Assembly (NCBI GenBank): GCA_035575035.1
Contig: DATLYH010000004.1
Span: forward strand, 1 to 29,826
Direction: 5' to 3'
Origin: DATLYH01 sp035575035
GTDB taxonomy: Bacteria; Planctomycetota; Planctomycetia; Gemmatales; Gemmataceae
DNA length: 29,826 nt
Shown here: positions 15,511-23,375 of the stretch, piece by piece
Layout: each line of letters starts with the position of its first letter
Numbering within the stretch: position 1 is the first letter of the stretch
Position numbers and translations under genes: made by a program
Notes under the pieces: model-generated
Told to the model about the DNA's origin: nothing
What the model saw: the letters and a program-made list of their open reading frames with translations, nothing else
The model's database searches: none

Positions 15511-16139
15511 ACTTATCCCTGCGGATCGCCGTGGCGGACGATGAGCCCGACATGCGCGATTATTTCAAGAAGAGCTTGCCCCGCCTGGGTCATCAGGTCG
15601 TTGCCGTAGCCCGGAACGGGCGGGAGCTGGTCGAGCTATGCCAAGCGCAGCGCCCGGACCTTGTCATCACCGACCTCAAGATGCCCGACATGGACGGTAT
15701 CGAGGCTGCCGACCAGATTTACCGGGATAGGCCCGTCCCTGTGATCCTTGTCTCCGCCTACCATGACCCGGAACTCCTCGCGCGTGCGGAATCGGACCAT
15801 ATCCTGGGCTATCTCGTCAAGCCGATTGAGCAGGCCGACCTGGAGCCCGTCATCGCCTTGGCCATGCGGCGTTTTGAACAGTTCGAGGCGCTTCGGCGAG
15901 AGGCGGCCGACCTGTGGCAGGCGTTGGCGGATCGCAAGGTCATCGAGCGGGCCAAAGGGATCCTCATGAAGTGGGGTTTGCTCGACGAACCGGAGGCTTT
16001 CCGCCGGCTGCAGAAGCTGGCCCGCGAGGAGAGCCGCAAGCTGATCGATATCGCCCACATGATCCTCGTAGCCGAAGAGGCCGTCCCCTCCCTCGCCTCT
16101 TCCCCTCTCCCCCTCCGAGGAGGAAAAGGGGAAGGGTGA
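15507..16139 (+). CDS. Receiver-ANTAR response regulator (RNA-binding antiterminator type)
   Basis: This 210-residue protein has a receiver domain (IAVADDEPD; Asp56 in ITDLKMPDMDG; Lys in LVKPIE), a helix, and an ANTAR domain (about residues 130-190: DRKVIERAKGILMKWGLLDE, EAFRRLQKLARE). ANTAR proteins such as AmiR, NasR and EutV bind paired RNA hairpins and stop early termination, so this would be the RNA-level output of the phosphorelay. The last 15 or so residues (SPLPLRGGKGEG) are low-complexity and encoded by a C/G-rich hairpin, probably an inserted palindrome that extended the C-terminus. Confidence 0.92.
   Translation: MNLSLRIAVADDEPDMRDYFKKSLPRLGHQVVAVARNGRELVELCQAQRPDLVITDLKMPDMDGIEAADQIYRDRPVPVILVSAYHDPELLARAESDHILGYLVKPIEQADLEPVIALAMRRFEQFEALRREAADLWQALADRKVIERAKGILMKWGLLDEPEAFRRLQKLAREESRKLIDIAHMILVAEEAVPSLASSPLPLRGGKGEG
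16099..16134. repeat. Pyrimidine/purine-rich hairpin at the end of the ANTAR regulator gene
   Basis: CTTCCCCT (16099-16106) pairs with AGGGGAAG (16127-16134), and inside it CCTCC (16112-16116) pairs with GGAGG (16119-16123). The structure encodes the low-complexity end of the protein. It looks like a short palindromic repeat element and could also reduce transcription into the next gene. Confidence 0.45.
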
Positions 16140-16162
16140 AGGGGCGCCAGACGAGGAAGAAA

Positions 16163-18901
16163 ATGAAGACATCTGTACGCCCTCGTTACCTGCCTCCACC
16201 CTATCAGGATGCGGCCGAATCCGGGCGTCTGATCCTGCGCGACGGTTCGACCGCCCAAGTCCGTCCGGCCCGACCGGATGATCGGGAGGCCCTGCGTGCC
16301 TTCTTCGAGCGCCTTTCCCCCGAGTCCCGGCGTCGGCGTTTCTTCTCTGCCTCCCTGCCTCGCCCCGAACTTCTCGCTGCTTTGTGCGATAATTCCGACC
16401 CCCGTTCAGCCTTCACCCTGGTGGTGACCCGCATCCAGGAAGGGGAGCCACGTATCATCGCCACCGGCTCCTACCTGGCAAAGGATGACAAGACCGCCGA
16501 GGTTGCCTTTGCCGTGGACGACGCTCTACAAGGCAAGGGGTTGGGCACCCTGCTGCTGGAGCGGCTGGCGCTCCTGGCTGCGCGGCAGGGGTTCCGCCGC
16601 TTCTGGGCCGTTACCCACGCCGACAACCGGGCGATGCGAGAGGTCTTCAAGGAGTCCGGGTTTGAAGTCCACGAGTACCCGGAAGGCGGGGACATCGAAG
16701 TGGACCTGTCGGTGGTTCCGAGCGAAGTCAGCGTGGCCCGCCTGGAGATGCGCGATCGCGTGGCGACGGTGGCTTCCCTGCGCCCGTTCTTCCAGCCCAA
16801 GGCGGTCGCGGTCGTTGGCGCCTCGCGCGACCCGTCGAGCATCGGCTACCGCATCCTGGAAGCACTGGTCCTGAACCGTTTCCAGGGGCTTGTCTACCCG
16901 GTGAACCCGAAGGCTTCAACCATCGCCGGCATCCGTGCATACCCGTCTGTACGTGACGTGCCCGAGCCGGTGGACCTGGCCGTTGTTGCTGTGCCGCGGG
17001 ATGCCGTGCCTGGCGTCGTGGACGATTGCGCGGCGCGCGGCGTGCGGGCCCTGGTCATCATCACGGCGGGCTTCGCGGAGATCGGCCGGGAGGGGCGTGA
17101 CTTGCAGCAAAAGCTGCTGGACAAGGTGCGCGGCTACGGCATGCGAATGATCGGTCCTAACTGCATGGGCCTCTTGAACACCGACCCGGCCGTGCGGCTC
17201 AATGCATCGTTTTCGCCCGTATTTCCGCCGCCCGGCCGCGTGGCCATGTCGTCCCAGAGCGGGGCGCTGGGCCTGGCAGTGCTCTCCGCCGCTGCCCGCC
17301 TCGGGCTGGGGATGTCCACCTTCGTCAGCGTTGGCAACAAGGCTGATGTCTCCGGCAACGACTTGTTGCAATACTGGGAGGAGGACGAGCGCACGGGCGT
17401 CATCCTGCTTTACCTGGAGTCCTTTGGCAATCCCCGTCGGTTCGCCCGGATTGCCCGGCGGGTCAGCCAACGCAAGCCGATCGTGGTGCTAAAGAGCGGC
17501 CGCACGCAGGCCGGGGGCCGTGCCGCAGGTTCCCACACCGCCGCCCTGGCTGCCCGCGAGGCCGCCGTGGACGCCCTGTTCCGCCAAACCGGGGTCATCC
17601 GGGCCGACACCCTGGAGGAGATGTTCGACCTGGCCGCCCTGCTGGGGAGCCAGCCGCTGCCGCGCGGCCGCCGGGTGGCGATCATCACGAACGCAGGCGG
17701 ACCGGCGATCCTCTGCGCTGATGCCTGTGAGGCAGGCGGGCTAGTGATCCCGGAGTTTTCGGTCTCGACCCAGGAGCGGCTGTCCGCGTTCCTTCCGGCG
17801 GCGGCCAGCGTCGCCAATCCAGTTGATATGATCGCCTCGGCGGGTCCGGAACAGTATCGCCAGGCCATCACGACGGTGCTGACTTCGGGCGAGGTAGATG
17901 CGCTGATCTGGATTTACATCCCAGCGGGCCTGGCCGAAGGGGACGCTGTGGCGGCTGCCGCACGCGAGGGGATCGCTCAGGCACGAGCGGCAGGCGCGAC
18001 CGCTCAGCCGGTGCTCGCCTGTTGGATGGCGGAGGCCGGGGTCCGCACCCAACTCGACGGGTCTGTGGAGCGAACGCCCTGTTATGCTTTCCCGGAGGCA
18101 GCCGGCCACGTGCTGGGCAAGGCCGCCGATTATGCGGCGTGGCGGGCCCAACCCCCGGGGATGATCCCGGATTTCGACGACCTGGATCTCCCGTCTGCCC
18201 GAGACGTTTGCCAGAAAGCCCTGGTCCAGCGCGGTGTCGGCTGGCTTACTGCCGCCGAGACGCGTACCGTCCTGGCAGCGATGCGCTTGCCCCAAGCGGC
18301 AGGAGGGGTAGCCGCGACGGCGGAGGAAGCGGTGGAGCTAGCCCGGCAGGTCGGATTTCCCGTGGCGGTGAAGCTGGCCTCGCGGCAGCTGATTCACAAG
18401 ACCGAGGTGGGCGGGGTCCGCCTCAACTTGAGGGATGCCGAGGCCGTCCGCCGTGCTTTCACGGAGATTCGCGACCGCCTGGCCCAGAACAACCAACTTG
18501 ATGCCCTGGAAGGCGTCATCGTGCAGCCGATGATCTCCGGCGGCGTCGAGGTCATGGTGGGAGTGACGCAGGACCCGCTCTTCGGACCCCTCATCGCGTT
18601 TGGGCTAGGCGGCATTCATGTCGAGATCCTGGCAGATGTTTGCTTTCGTGTACCTCCTCTCACCGACCGTGATGCAGCCGAGATGGTGCGGGCCATCAAG
18701 GGCTACCGCTTGCTGCAAGGGTATCGTGGTCACCCGGCGGCGGATGTGGAGGCCATTGAGGAAATCCTCTTGCGCGTCTCGCGGTTGGTGGAAGAAATTC
18801 CCGAGATCAGCGAGCTGGATCTGAACCCGATCTTCGCCTTGCCGCCCGGAGAAGGTTGCCAGGTGGTCGATGCCCGTATCCACGTCCGTCCGACTCCTTG
18901 A
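16163..18901 (+). CDS. GNAT acetyltransferase fused to NDP-forming acyl-CoA synthetase
   Basis: This 912-residue fusion begins with a GNAT domain (about residues 20-185; acetyl-CoA loop LQGKGLGTLLLERL), then a CoA-binding Rossmann domain (AVAVVGASRDPSSIGY, from about 212), a succinyl-CoA-ligase-like region with SHTAALA (His458 at the phospho-His region), and a C-terminal ATP-grasp domain (PVAVKLASRQLIHKTEVGG). It is related to Pat/PatZ protein acetyltransferases that switch off AMP-forming acetyl-CoA synthetase, but here the GNAT is N-terminal, as I recall for Streptomyces Pat. The synthetase part may still be active or may only sense acyl-CoA. It starts 23 bp after the ANTAR gene, so it belongs to the signalling operon; GAGGAAG precedes ATG 16163. 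Confidence 0.9.
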   Translation: MKTSVRPRYLPPPYQDAAESGRLILRDGSTAQVRPARPDDREALRAFFERLSPESRRRRFFSASLPRPELLAALCDNSDPRSAFTLVVTRIQEGEPRIIATGSYLAKDDKTAEVAFAVDDALQGKGLGTLLLERLALLAARQGFRRFWAVTHADNRAMREVFKESGFEVHEYPEGGDIEVDLSVVPSEVSVARLEMRDRVATVASLRPFFQPKAVAVVGASRDPSSIGYRILEALVLNRFQGLVYPVNPKASTIAGIRAYPSVRDVPEPVDLAVVAVPRDAVPGVVDDCAARGVRALVIITAGFAEIGREGRDLQQKLLDKVRGYGMRMIGPNCMGLLNTDPAVRLNASFSPVFPPPGRVAMSSQSGALGLAVLSAAARLGLGMSTFVSVGNKADVSGNDLLQYWEEDERTGVILLYLESFGNPRRFARIARRVSQRKPIVVLKSGRTQAGGRAAGSHTAALAAREAAVDALFRQTGVIRADTLEEMFDLAALLGSQPLPRGRRVAIITNAGGPAILCADACEAGGLVIPEFSVSTQERLSAFLPAAASVANPVDMIASAGPEQYRQAITTVLTSGEVDALIWIYIPAGLAEGDAVAAAAREGIAQARAAGATAQPVLACWMAEAGVRTQLDGSVERTPCYAFPEAAGHVLGKAADYAAWRAQPPGMIPDFDDLDLPSARDVCQKALVQRGVGWLTAAETRTVLAAMRLPQAAGGVAATAEEAVELARQVGFPVAVKLASRQLIHKTEVGGVRLNLRDAEAVRRAFTEIRDRLAQNNQLDALEGVIVQPMISGGVEVMVGVTQDPLFGPLIAFGLGGIHVEILADVCFRVPPLTDRDAAEMVRAIKGYRLLQGYRGHPAADVEAIEEILLRVSRLVEEIPEISELDLNPIFALPPGEGCQVVDARIHVRPTP

Positions 18902-18918
18902 CCAGGGGTCAGCCGGCC

Positions 18919-20502
18919 TCAGGTGTGAAGGCCCAGCAGACGCAAGGCCTCCAGGCCACGGGAAAGCATCTGCTCCTCGCTCCCCTCACAAGCGATCTCC
19001 CGAACAACTGTGCGTGTGGAGGGGCCAGGCGCTTCCCAATTCGCGGCGACCATTTGGTAGATAGACCAATCGGCGTCGGAAGCGTCGTCCCGTCGGGTCA
19101 TCAGACGCTGCCGCACGGTTTCGGGATCGGCCCGGCACAAGAGGAAGGTCCCGGGCACACCCCACCGGGCCGCCGTTTCCAGGAAAGCTCGCCGCCGTTT
19201 TTCCTCGCGAAAGCTCGCGTCCACCACGACCCGCTTTCCTTCAAACAACAGCGCCTCCGCCCGACGCAAGCACTCGGCGTAGGTCTGTTCCGTCCATTCG
19301 GGGGAGTAGAGGCAGCTTCCCGAGGCAGCGGGGACCGGCCCAGGCAAGCCAGCCAGTTCCTTGCGCACCACGTCTGAGCGGATGAGACAGAACCCGGCCC
19401 GTTCAACGAGTCCACGAGCCAGGGTGGACTTACCGGTGCCAGGCAGACCGCCCACCAGGACAAGGCAGGGCCTCCGGCTCGGCTCCTCCAGCTCGCCGAG
19501 CCCCAGCAGCCAAGAGCCCCGCGCCTTCGCCAAGGCCGTAGCTCGTTCGGCCTCGGGCATCTCCGGCCGTGCCAGTTTCAAGCCTTCCACCTTGCCTCGC
19601 ACGGCCGCCCGATAGGCGGTGTAGAACGGGACCAAGGCACGGCCCTCGATGTCACCCGAGGCCCGGAAGTACGCCTCCGTGAACACCTGCGCCAGGTCTC
19701 GATGGCCCTGAACCTTGAGTCCCATCACCAGAAAGGCCATGTCGGCGACGGGGTCGGCGAAGCGAAACCGCTCGTTGAACTCGATGCAGTCGATGACGAC
19801 CAGGTCGCCTGGCGGCTTCCGGTCGGGGAAGTGGTACACATGACTCAGACGCAGGTCGCCGTGTGTGTCCCGGGGCACACCATGTTCCGCCCTTCGCTCG
19901 ATAAGGAAGCGGTGGTGGGCCAGCGCCGCTTCGGTGAGTGCCTGCACGCGCAGGAATACCGCATTGCTGACCGTCGTACCTACGTGGGCCGCGGACTGTT
20001 CAAAGTTCTCACGGGCGTTGCCGGCCACGACCTCGAAGCGGCCGAAGGCTGCAATACGGGGGCCTGACTCGGCCTGCGCGTGGAAAGAGGCAATCTTGCG
20101 GGCCAGCGCTTCCACGACCTCGCCGCCGACTTCTCCTCGCTGGAGGCGGCTCTGAAGGGTGGCTTCGTCGGGCAGGCGCTGCATCTTCACGGCCCACTCG
20201 ATAACCTCGCCTTCGCCTTCAAGCTGGACCCTTCGGTCCCTGCGCGTTACAGGCACTACCCCCAGGTAGACGTCCGGGGCCAAGCGGCGATTGAGCCGGA
20301 CCTCCTCCTCACAGAAGTGACGGCGCTTCTCCAGGCTGCTGAAATCCAGGAATCCCAATTCAACCGGCTTCTTGATCTTGTAAGCAAAGCTACCCGCCAG
20401 GAGGACGACCGAGATGTGCGTCTGCCGGACCTCGACTCCCTCGACCGGGTGGAGGTAGGCGGACGGGTCGGTGAGGGCCCTGATGAGATCGGCAAGGTCC
20501 AT
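18919..20502 (-). CDS. APH-like phosphotransferase / P-loop kinase fusion (COG2187-COG0645 type)
   Basis: This 527-residue protein joins an aminoglycoside-phosphotransferase-like kinase domain (residues 1-320: nucleotide-binding AYKIKKPVELGFLD, catalytic loop THGDLRLSHVY at 213-223, metal site DCIEFNERFRFAD) to a P-loop kinase domain (GGLPGTGKST at 351-360). Its substrate is unknown. The same fusion is, to my knowledge, the architecture of Rv2004c in the DosR dormancy regulon of Mycobacterium tuberculosis. It follows the sigma54 activator gene by 41 bp and is probably cotranscribed. It converges with the GNAT/acyl-CoA synthetase gene, only 17 bp apart. No strong ribosome binding site is seen before ATG 20502. 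Confidence 0.85.
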   Translation of the reverse strand: MDLADLIRALTDPSAYLHPVEGVEVRQTHISVVLLAGSFAYKIKKPVELGFLDFSSLEKRRHFCEEEVRLNRRLAPDVYLGVVPVTRRDRRVQLEGEGEVIEWAVKMQRLPDEATLQSRLQRGEVGGEVVEALARKIASFHAQAESGPRIAAFGRFEVVAGNARENFEQSAAHVGTTVSNAVFLRVQALTEAALAHHRFLIERRAEHGVPRDTHGDLRLSHVYHFPDRKPPGDLVVIDCIEFNERFRFADPVADMAFLVMGLKVQGHRDLAQVFTEAYFRASGDIEGRALVPFYTAYRAAVRGKVEGLKLARPEMPEAERATALAKARGSWLLGLGELEEPSRRPCLVLVGGLPGTGKSTLARGLVERAGFCLIRSDVVRKELAGLPGPVPAASGSCLYSPEWTEQTYAECLRRAEALLFEGKRVVVDASFREEKRRRAFLETAARWGVPGTFLLCRADPETVRQRLMTRRDDASDADWSIYQMVAANWEAPGPSTRTVVREIACEGSEEQMLSRGLEALRLLGLHT

Positions 20503-20543
20503 AGCAGGTTTCTATACGCCATTGGCGCAAGAGCAATTCCCTG

Positions 20544-21932
20544 TCACTCTGCTTCCGTCTTGTCTGCCACCTGGTTCTCCAGGCGGACCCTTTCCAGATG
20601 GTGCTTCGCAATAAGCCGGTAAAGCGCCCGCCGGCTGATCCCGAGAGCCTTGGCTGCGTGGACCTTGTTGCCCTTCACCTTGTGCAGGATTTTGAGGACG
20701 TGGCGGCGTTCGACCTCGCGGAGGTGGTCGGGGTCGGCACTCCCGGTTTCGGTGGCGGGCGACTCCACCAGGTTCTCCGGGAGGTCGTCCAGGGTAATGA
20801 CGTGGTCCTCGGCCAGGATCTGAGCGCGTTCCAGCACGTTGGCCAGCTCGCGGACATTGCCCGGCCAGTCGTAGCGGACCAGTGCCTCCAGGGCCTCGGG
20901 CTCGATCCGGTAGCGCGTCGAGCCGATCTGCCGACTCGTCAGAAAGTGCTCCACCAGTTCGGGAATGTCCTGCCGCCTTTCCCGCAGCGGCGGCAGCTGG
21001 ATTGTGATCACGTTGAGCCGGTAGTAGAGGTCTTCTCGGAAGCGACCCGCCTTGATTTCCTCCTCCAGCGGCCGATTGGTAGCAGCCACCACGCGGACAT
21101 CCGCCCGGCTCTCCTGGGTGCTGCCGACCCGGCGGAAGTGGCCATCCTCCAGGACGCGCAGCAGCTTGGCCTGTAAGCCCGCAGCCATTTCCCCGATTTC
21201 GTCAATGAACAGCGTGCCGCCCTCGGCGACCTCGACCAGACCGGGCTTAGCCTGCACTGCTCCGGTAAAGGCCCCCTTCTCGTGGCCGAACAGCTCGCTT
21301 TCCAGGAGCGTCTCCTGGAGGGCGGCGCAGTTGACTGTCACCAGCGGCCGATGGCGGCGCGGGCTGTTGTAGTGGATAGCGCGGGCGACCAACTCCTTGC
21401 CCGTGCCGCTGGCGCCGCGTACCAGCACCGTGGAGTCGGTCGGTGCGACGCGCTGAAGGAGCTGGACGACCCGCTGCATGGCTGGGCTGGAGCCGATCAG
21501 CCGATGACGGGACGACTCATAGCCGATCTGCTCGACCCACTGCCGCTCGCGGCGAGCCAGCTGAACCTTTTCGTAGGCCTTCTGGATGTGGACTTCCAGC
21601 TCCGGCAGAGGGAACGGCTTGGTCAGGTAGTCGTAGGCACCCAGCTTCATGGCCTGGATGGCGGTCTCGATGCTGCCCTGGGCGGTCAGCAGCAAGGCCT
21701 CCAGCTCCGGCTGAAGCTCCTTGAGCTTCTTCATCAGCTCGATGCCGCTCATGCCCGGCAGGCGCAGGTCGATGAGGGCCACGTCCCAGCGGTTATGGGT
21801 GGCCTTGGCCAGGGCTTCCTCCCCATCGGCCACGGCCGTCACGGCGAGTCCCTGGCGCTTGAAGCGACGCTCCAGGGTCTGACGAAGCTGCTCGTCATCA
21901 TCTACGATCAATAACCGAAGGGCAGTTGCCAT
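20544..21932 (-). CDS. NtrC-family sigma54-dependent response regulator
   Basis: This 462-residue activator has a receiver domain (LLIVDDDEQ; Asp55 in LIDLRLPGMSG; Lys in TKPFP), an AAA+ domain with Walker A GASGTGKE, the sigma54-contact loop GAFTGA, Walker B GTLFIDEIGEM and DWPGNVREL, and a C-terminal Fis-type helix-turn-helix (HAAKALGISRRALYRLI). It is the only sigma54 activator in the window, which also holds four good sigma54 promoters, so it is the obvious candidate regulator of norZ, the USP operon and the ATPase. Its partner kinase may be one of the two at 12459-15510. I start it at ATG 21932; an in-frame TTG six codons earlier is an alternative. Confidence 0.95.
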   Translation of the reverse strand: MATALRLLIVDDDEQLRQTLERRFKRQGLAVTAVADGEEALAKATHNRWDVALIDLRLPGMSGIELMKKLKELQPELEALLLTAQGSIETAIQAMKLGAYDYLTKPFPLPELEVHIQKAYEKVQLARRERQWVEQIGYESSRHRLIGSSPAMQRVVQLLQRVAPTDSTVLVRGASGTGKELVARAIHYNSPRRHRPLVTVNCAALQETLLESELFGHEKGAFTGAVQAKPGLVEVAEGGTLFIDEIGEMAAGLQAKLLRVLEDGHFRRVGSTQESRADVRVVAATNRPLEEEIKAGRFREDLYYRLNVITIQLPPLRERRQDIPELVEHFLTSRQIGSTRYRIEPEALEALVRYDWPGNVRELANVLERAQILAEDHVITLDDLPENLVESPATETGSADPDHLREVERRHVLKILHKVKGNKVHAAKALGISRRALYRLIAKHHLERVRLENQVADKTEAE

Positions 21933-21938
21933 TGGCAA
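21926..21938. promoter_or_regulatory. Dyad TTGCCA-T-TGGCAA over the start codon of the sigma54 activator gene
   Basis: A perfect 13-bp palindrome is centred on the ATG of the activator gene. It could be an autoregulatory operator or a small hairpin that covers the start codon. Its position is notable, but a 6-bp arm can arise by chance. Confidence 0.3.
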
Positions 21939-22028
21939 TCGGTCCAGCAAGTCTGCTGTGCTCCTGGCAGCGAGGTGCCCGGCGAACTCAGCAGCCGTAC
22001 TGCTTCCCCGCCGCGTTGACGGTTAACG

Positions 22029-22059
22029 ATATTATCCGTGTCGGGTCGGCCACCGGCAA
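22029..22059 (-). promoter_or_regulatory. Possible sigma70 promoter of the sigma54 activator gene
   Basis: Read leftward, TTGCCG (22059-22054), a 19-bp spacer and TAATAT (22034-22029) lie about 97 bp before the start codon. The -10 is good, the -35 moderate and the spacing long. No sigma54 motif is present in the 226-bp gap 21933-22158, so the activator is probably not self-activated. Confidence 0.35.
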
Positions 22060-22158
22060 ATGGCCAGCTAGGTGAGGAGGGTCGGCCTACAGACGCTTGC
22101 GTGGCTGCTCGGGCGACGCCAGCCCGCTGACCAGAATCAGCCCAGACGACCCGATCTC

Positions 22159-22632
22159 TTACTTATCACCGCGGGCAACCGCAGGCGGGCCAGTCAGGTC
22201 AAACCGGACGTTTCGGACTTCACGTACATGCTTGTGGCACTTCACACAGGTCAGGGTCAGATCGACGTAAGCCAGGGCGGCGCCGTCGAGATTCTTGTCC
22301 TTGGCCTTTTGGACCAACTCCTCGGCAGTCCGTCGAAACTCGTTGCTGTGTAACTCGTACTGTGGCGTCTTGAGGACTTTCCACTCGGCTCTCTTGCTGA
22401 TGAAGATCAGCTCGTCGGCGTGCTTGGCGATCTTGTTGAAGTCATTCAGGGCGACCCCTTCGAGGACTTTCTGGGAGTGTTCCAGCTTGCGCTTCATCAG
22501 ATCGCTGAGATCCTTGGCGATTGCGTCGTCGAGTTTCTTGGGTTCCTTCTTCGGCTCCTGGCCGTGGCCCCTCAGGGCAGGCATCGCCGCGGCCAAAGCC
22601 AAGATCACCACGACCAACTTCACTTTTTTCAT
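22159..22632 (-). CDS. Exported cytochrome c'-like monohaem protein
   Basis: This 157-residue protein starts with a Sec signal peptide (MKKVKLVVVILALAAAMPAL), then a Lys/Glu-rich, all-helical body and a single haem site CVKCH (Cys129, Cys132, His133) in the last quarter. A C-terminal haem on a four-helix bundle is the plan of cytochrome c' / c556 proteins, which bind NO and occur beside NO-detoxifying genes; that role is inferred here. GGAGG lies seven bases before ATG 22632. It is divergent from the small membrane protein gene at 23111. A weak sigma54-like site lies 41 bp upstream of its start. Confidence 0.8.
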   Translation of the reverse strand: MKKVKLVVVILALAAAMPALRGHGQEPKKEPKKLDDAIAKDLSDLMKRKLEHSQKVLEGVALNDFNKIAKHADELIFISKRAEWKVLKTPQYELHSNEFRRTAEELVQKAKDKNLDGAALAYVDLTLTCVKCHKHVREVRNVRFDLTGPPAVARGDK

Positions 22633-22673
22633 GGCCAAACCTCCAGGAGCTGGAGAGACGCTCCTACTGAAAA

Positions 22674-22688
22674 GCAAATCCCAGGCCC
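22674..22688 (-). promoter_or_regulatory. Weak sigma54-like site before the cytochrome gene
   Basis: Read leftward, GGGCCT-GGGAT-TTGC keeps the GG and GC core with correct spacing but departs from TGGCAC at three places. It ends 41 bp before the start codon, a typical distance. It is weaker than the other sigma54 sites in the window. Confidence 0.35.
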
Positions 22689-23047
22689 CGGCATCAGGAC
22701 AATCCGACAAGGTGCGGAGAACTTGTACCACGGGAAGACCTAGAACCGCATCGAACGACCGCAGAATCAACCCTTCCGTGCCCTTCCCCGGGCCTGAGAT
22801 GCTCTTGCTCGCATAGTTTCGAGTAATCGGTCGGGAGTTTCCCGCTGTGTCAGATTCGCACATGACTGCTCCGCTTCCGCCCAGTCAGGTTCCTTCCAAG
22901 GCCATCGCTGCTGGCACTCGGCACAAGGATCTGAGCTTGTCGGCGAGGACTCGGCCGAGGTTTCTCACCTGGGCGTACAGGACAAAAGGGATGAACAGCC
23001 CGGGTCTGAATAGCCAGCTACCACGAGGCGTTAGCTCACCAAGGAGG
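22689..23047. other. Divergent control region between the cytochrome and small membrane protein genes
   Basis: No gene is supported here. It lies between two outward-facing sigma54-like sites and contains TGTG-N9-CACA (22846-22862), whose TTCGCACA half resembles the TCCGCACA arm of the dyad upstream of norZ. It may hold shared activator sites. A 72-codon rightward frame starting at 22847 has no ribosome binding site and is not convincing. Confidence 0.4.
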
Positions 23048-23062
23048 CGGCATGGCCGTTGC
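23048..23062 (+). promoter_or_regulatory. Sigma54 (-24/-12) promoter of the small membrane protein gene
   Basis: CGGCAT-GGCCG-TTGC, followed by T, keeps GG and GC with exact spacing and lies 48 bp before the start codon on the correct strand. It supports the short downstream ORF as a real gene. Confidence 0.6.
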
Positions 23063-23110
23063 TAGGATTCGTCACACCTGCTCAGGTTTTGTCGAATCCC
23101 GGAGGCAAGA

Positions 23111-23311
23111 ATGATGACCGCCGTAAAAGTGCCGACCAGCCCACAGCAGGAAACCACACCGACTTGCCCGAACTCGTCAACAACTTGGCAAGCCCAACCG
23201 GCCGACGAACTTGGACTCTATTGGGGAGACCAGGTCGCGTTGAAGGTATGGGTGTTCTGTTTTCTTCTGCTGGGGCTGATGAGCATCTTCGACTTCCTTG
23301 CCGGGCTCTGA
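23111..23311 (+). CDS. Small membrane protein of unknown function, sigma54-controlled
   Basis: This 66-residue protein has a polar, Thr/Pro/Gln-rich N-terminal half with one Cys, then GLYWGDQVALKVWVF and a single C-terminal hydrophobic helix (about residues 43-66). GGAGG lies a few bases before a double ATG, and a sigma54 promoter lies 48 bp upstream, so it is very probably expressed. I do not recognise a family. The N-in/C-out or reverse orientation cannot be told. By context it belongs to the NO/hypoxia regulon. It ends 64 bp before the stop of the convergent CBS gene. Confidence 0.6.
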   Translation: MMTAVKVPTSPQQETTPTCPNSSTTWQAQPADELGLYWGDQVALKVWVFCFLLLGLMSIFDFLAGL

Positions 23312-23375
23312 GACAGCTGAATAATCGGTAGGAGCATCTTGGTAGATGCTCCTGCCCTTGCCGGCTTCCAGGGTG

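Noticed and set aside
18899..18911. TGACC-AGG-GGTCA as terminator between convergent genes
   Set aside because: The 5-bp stem has no T-run and overlaps the stop codon; too weak to call.
22910..22926. TGGCAC followed by TCGGCACAA as a sigma54 promoter
   Set aside because: The -24 half matches, but the -12 GC is missing at the right distance; the site at 23048-23062 is far better.
22847..23065. 72-codon rightward frame in the divergent region
   Set aside because: No ribosome binding site, no domain, and it overlaps the sigma54 promoter of the next gene.
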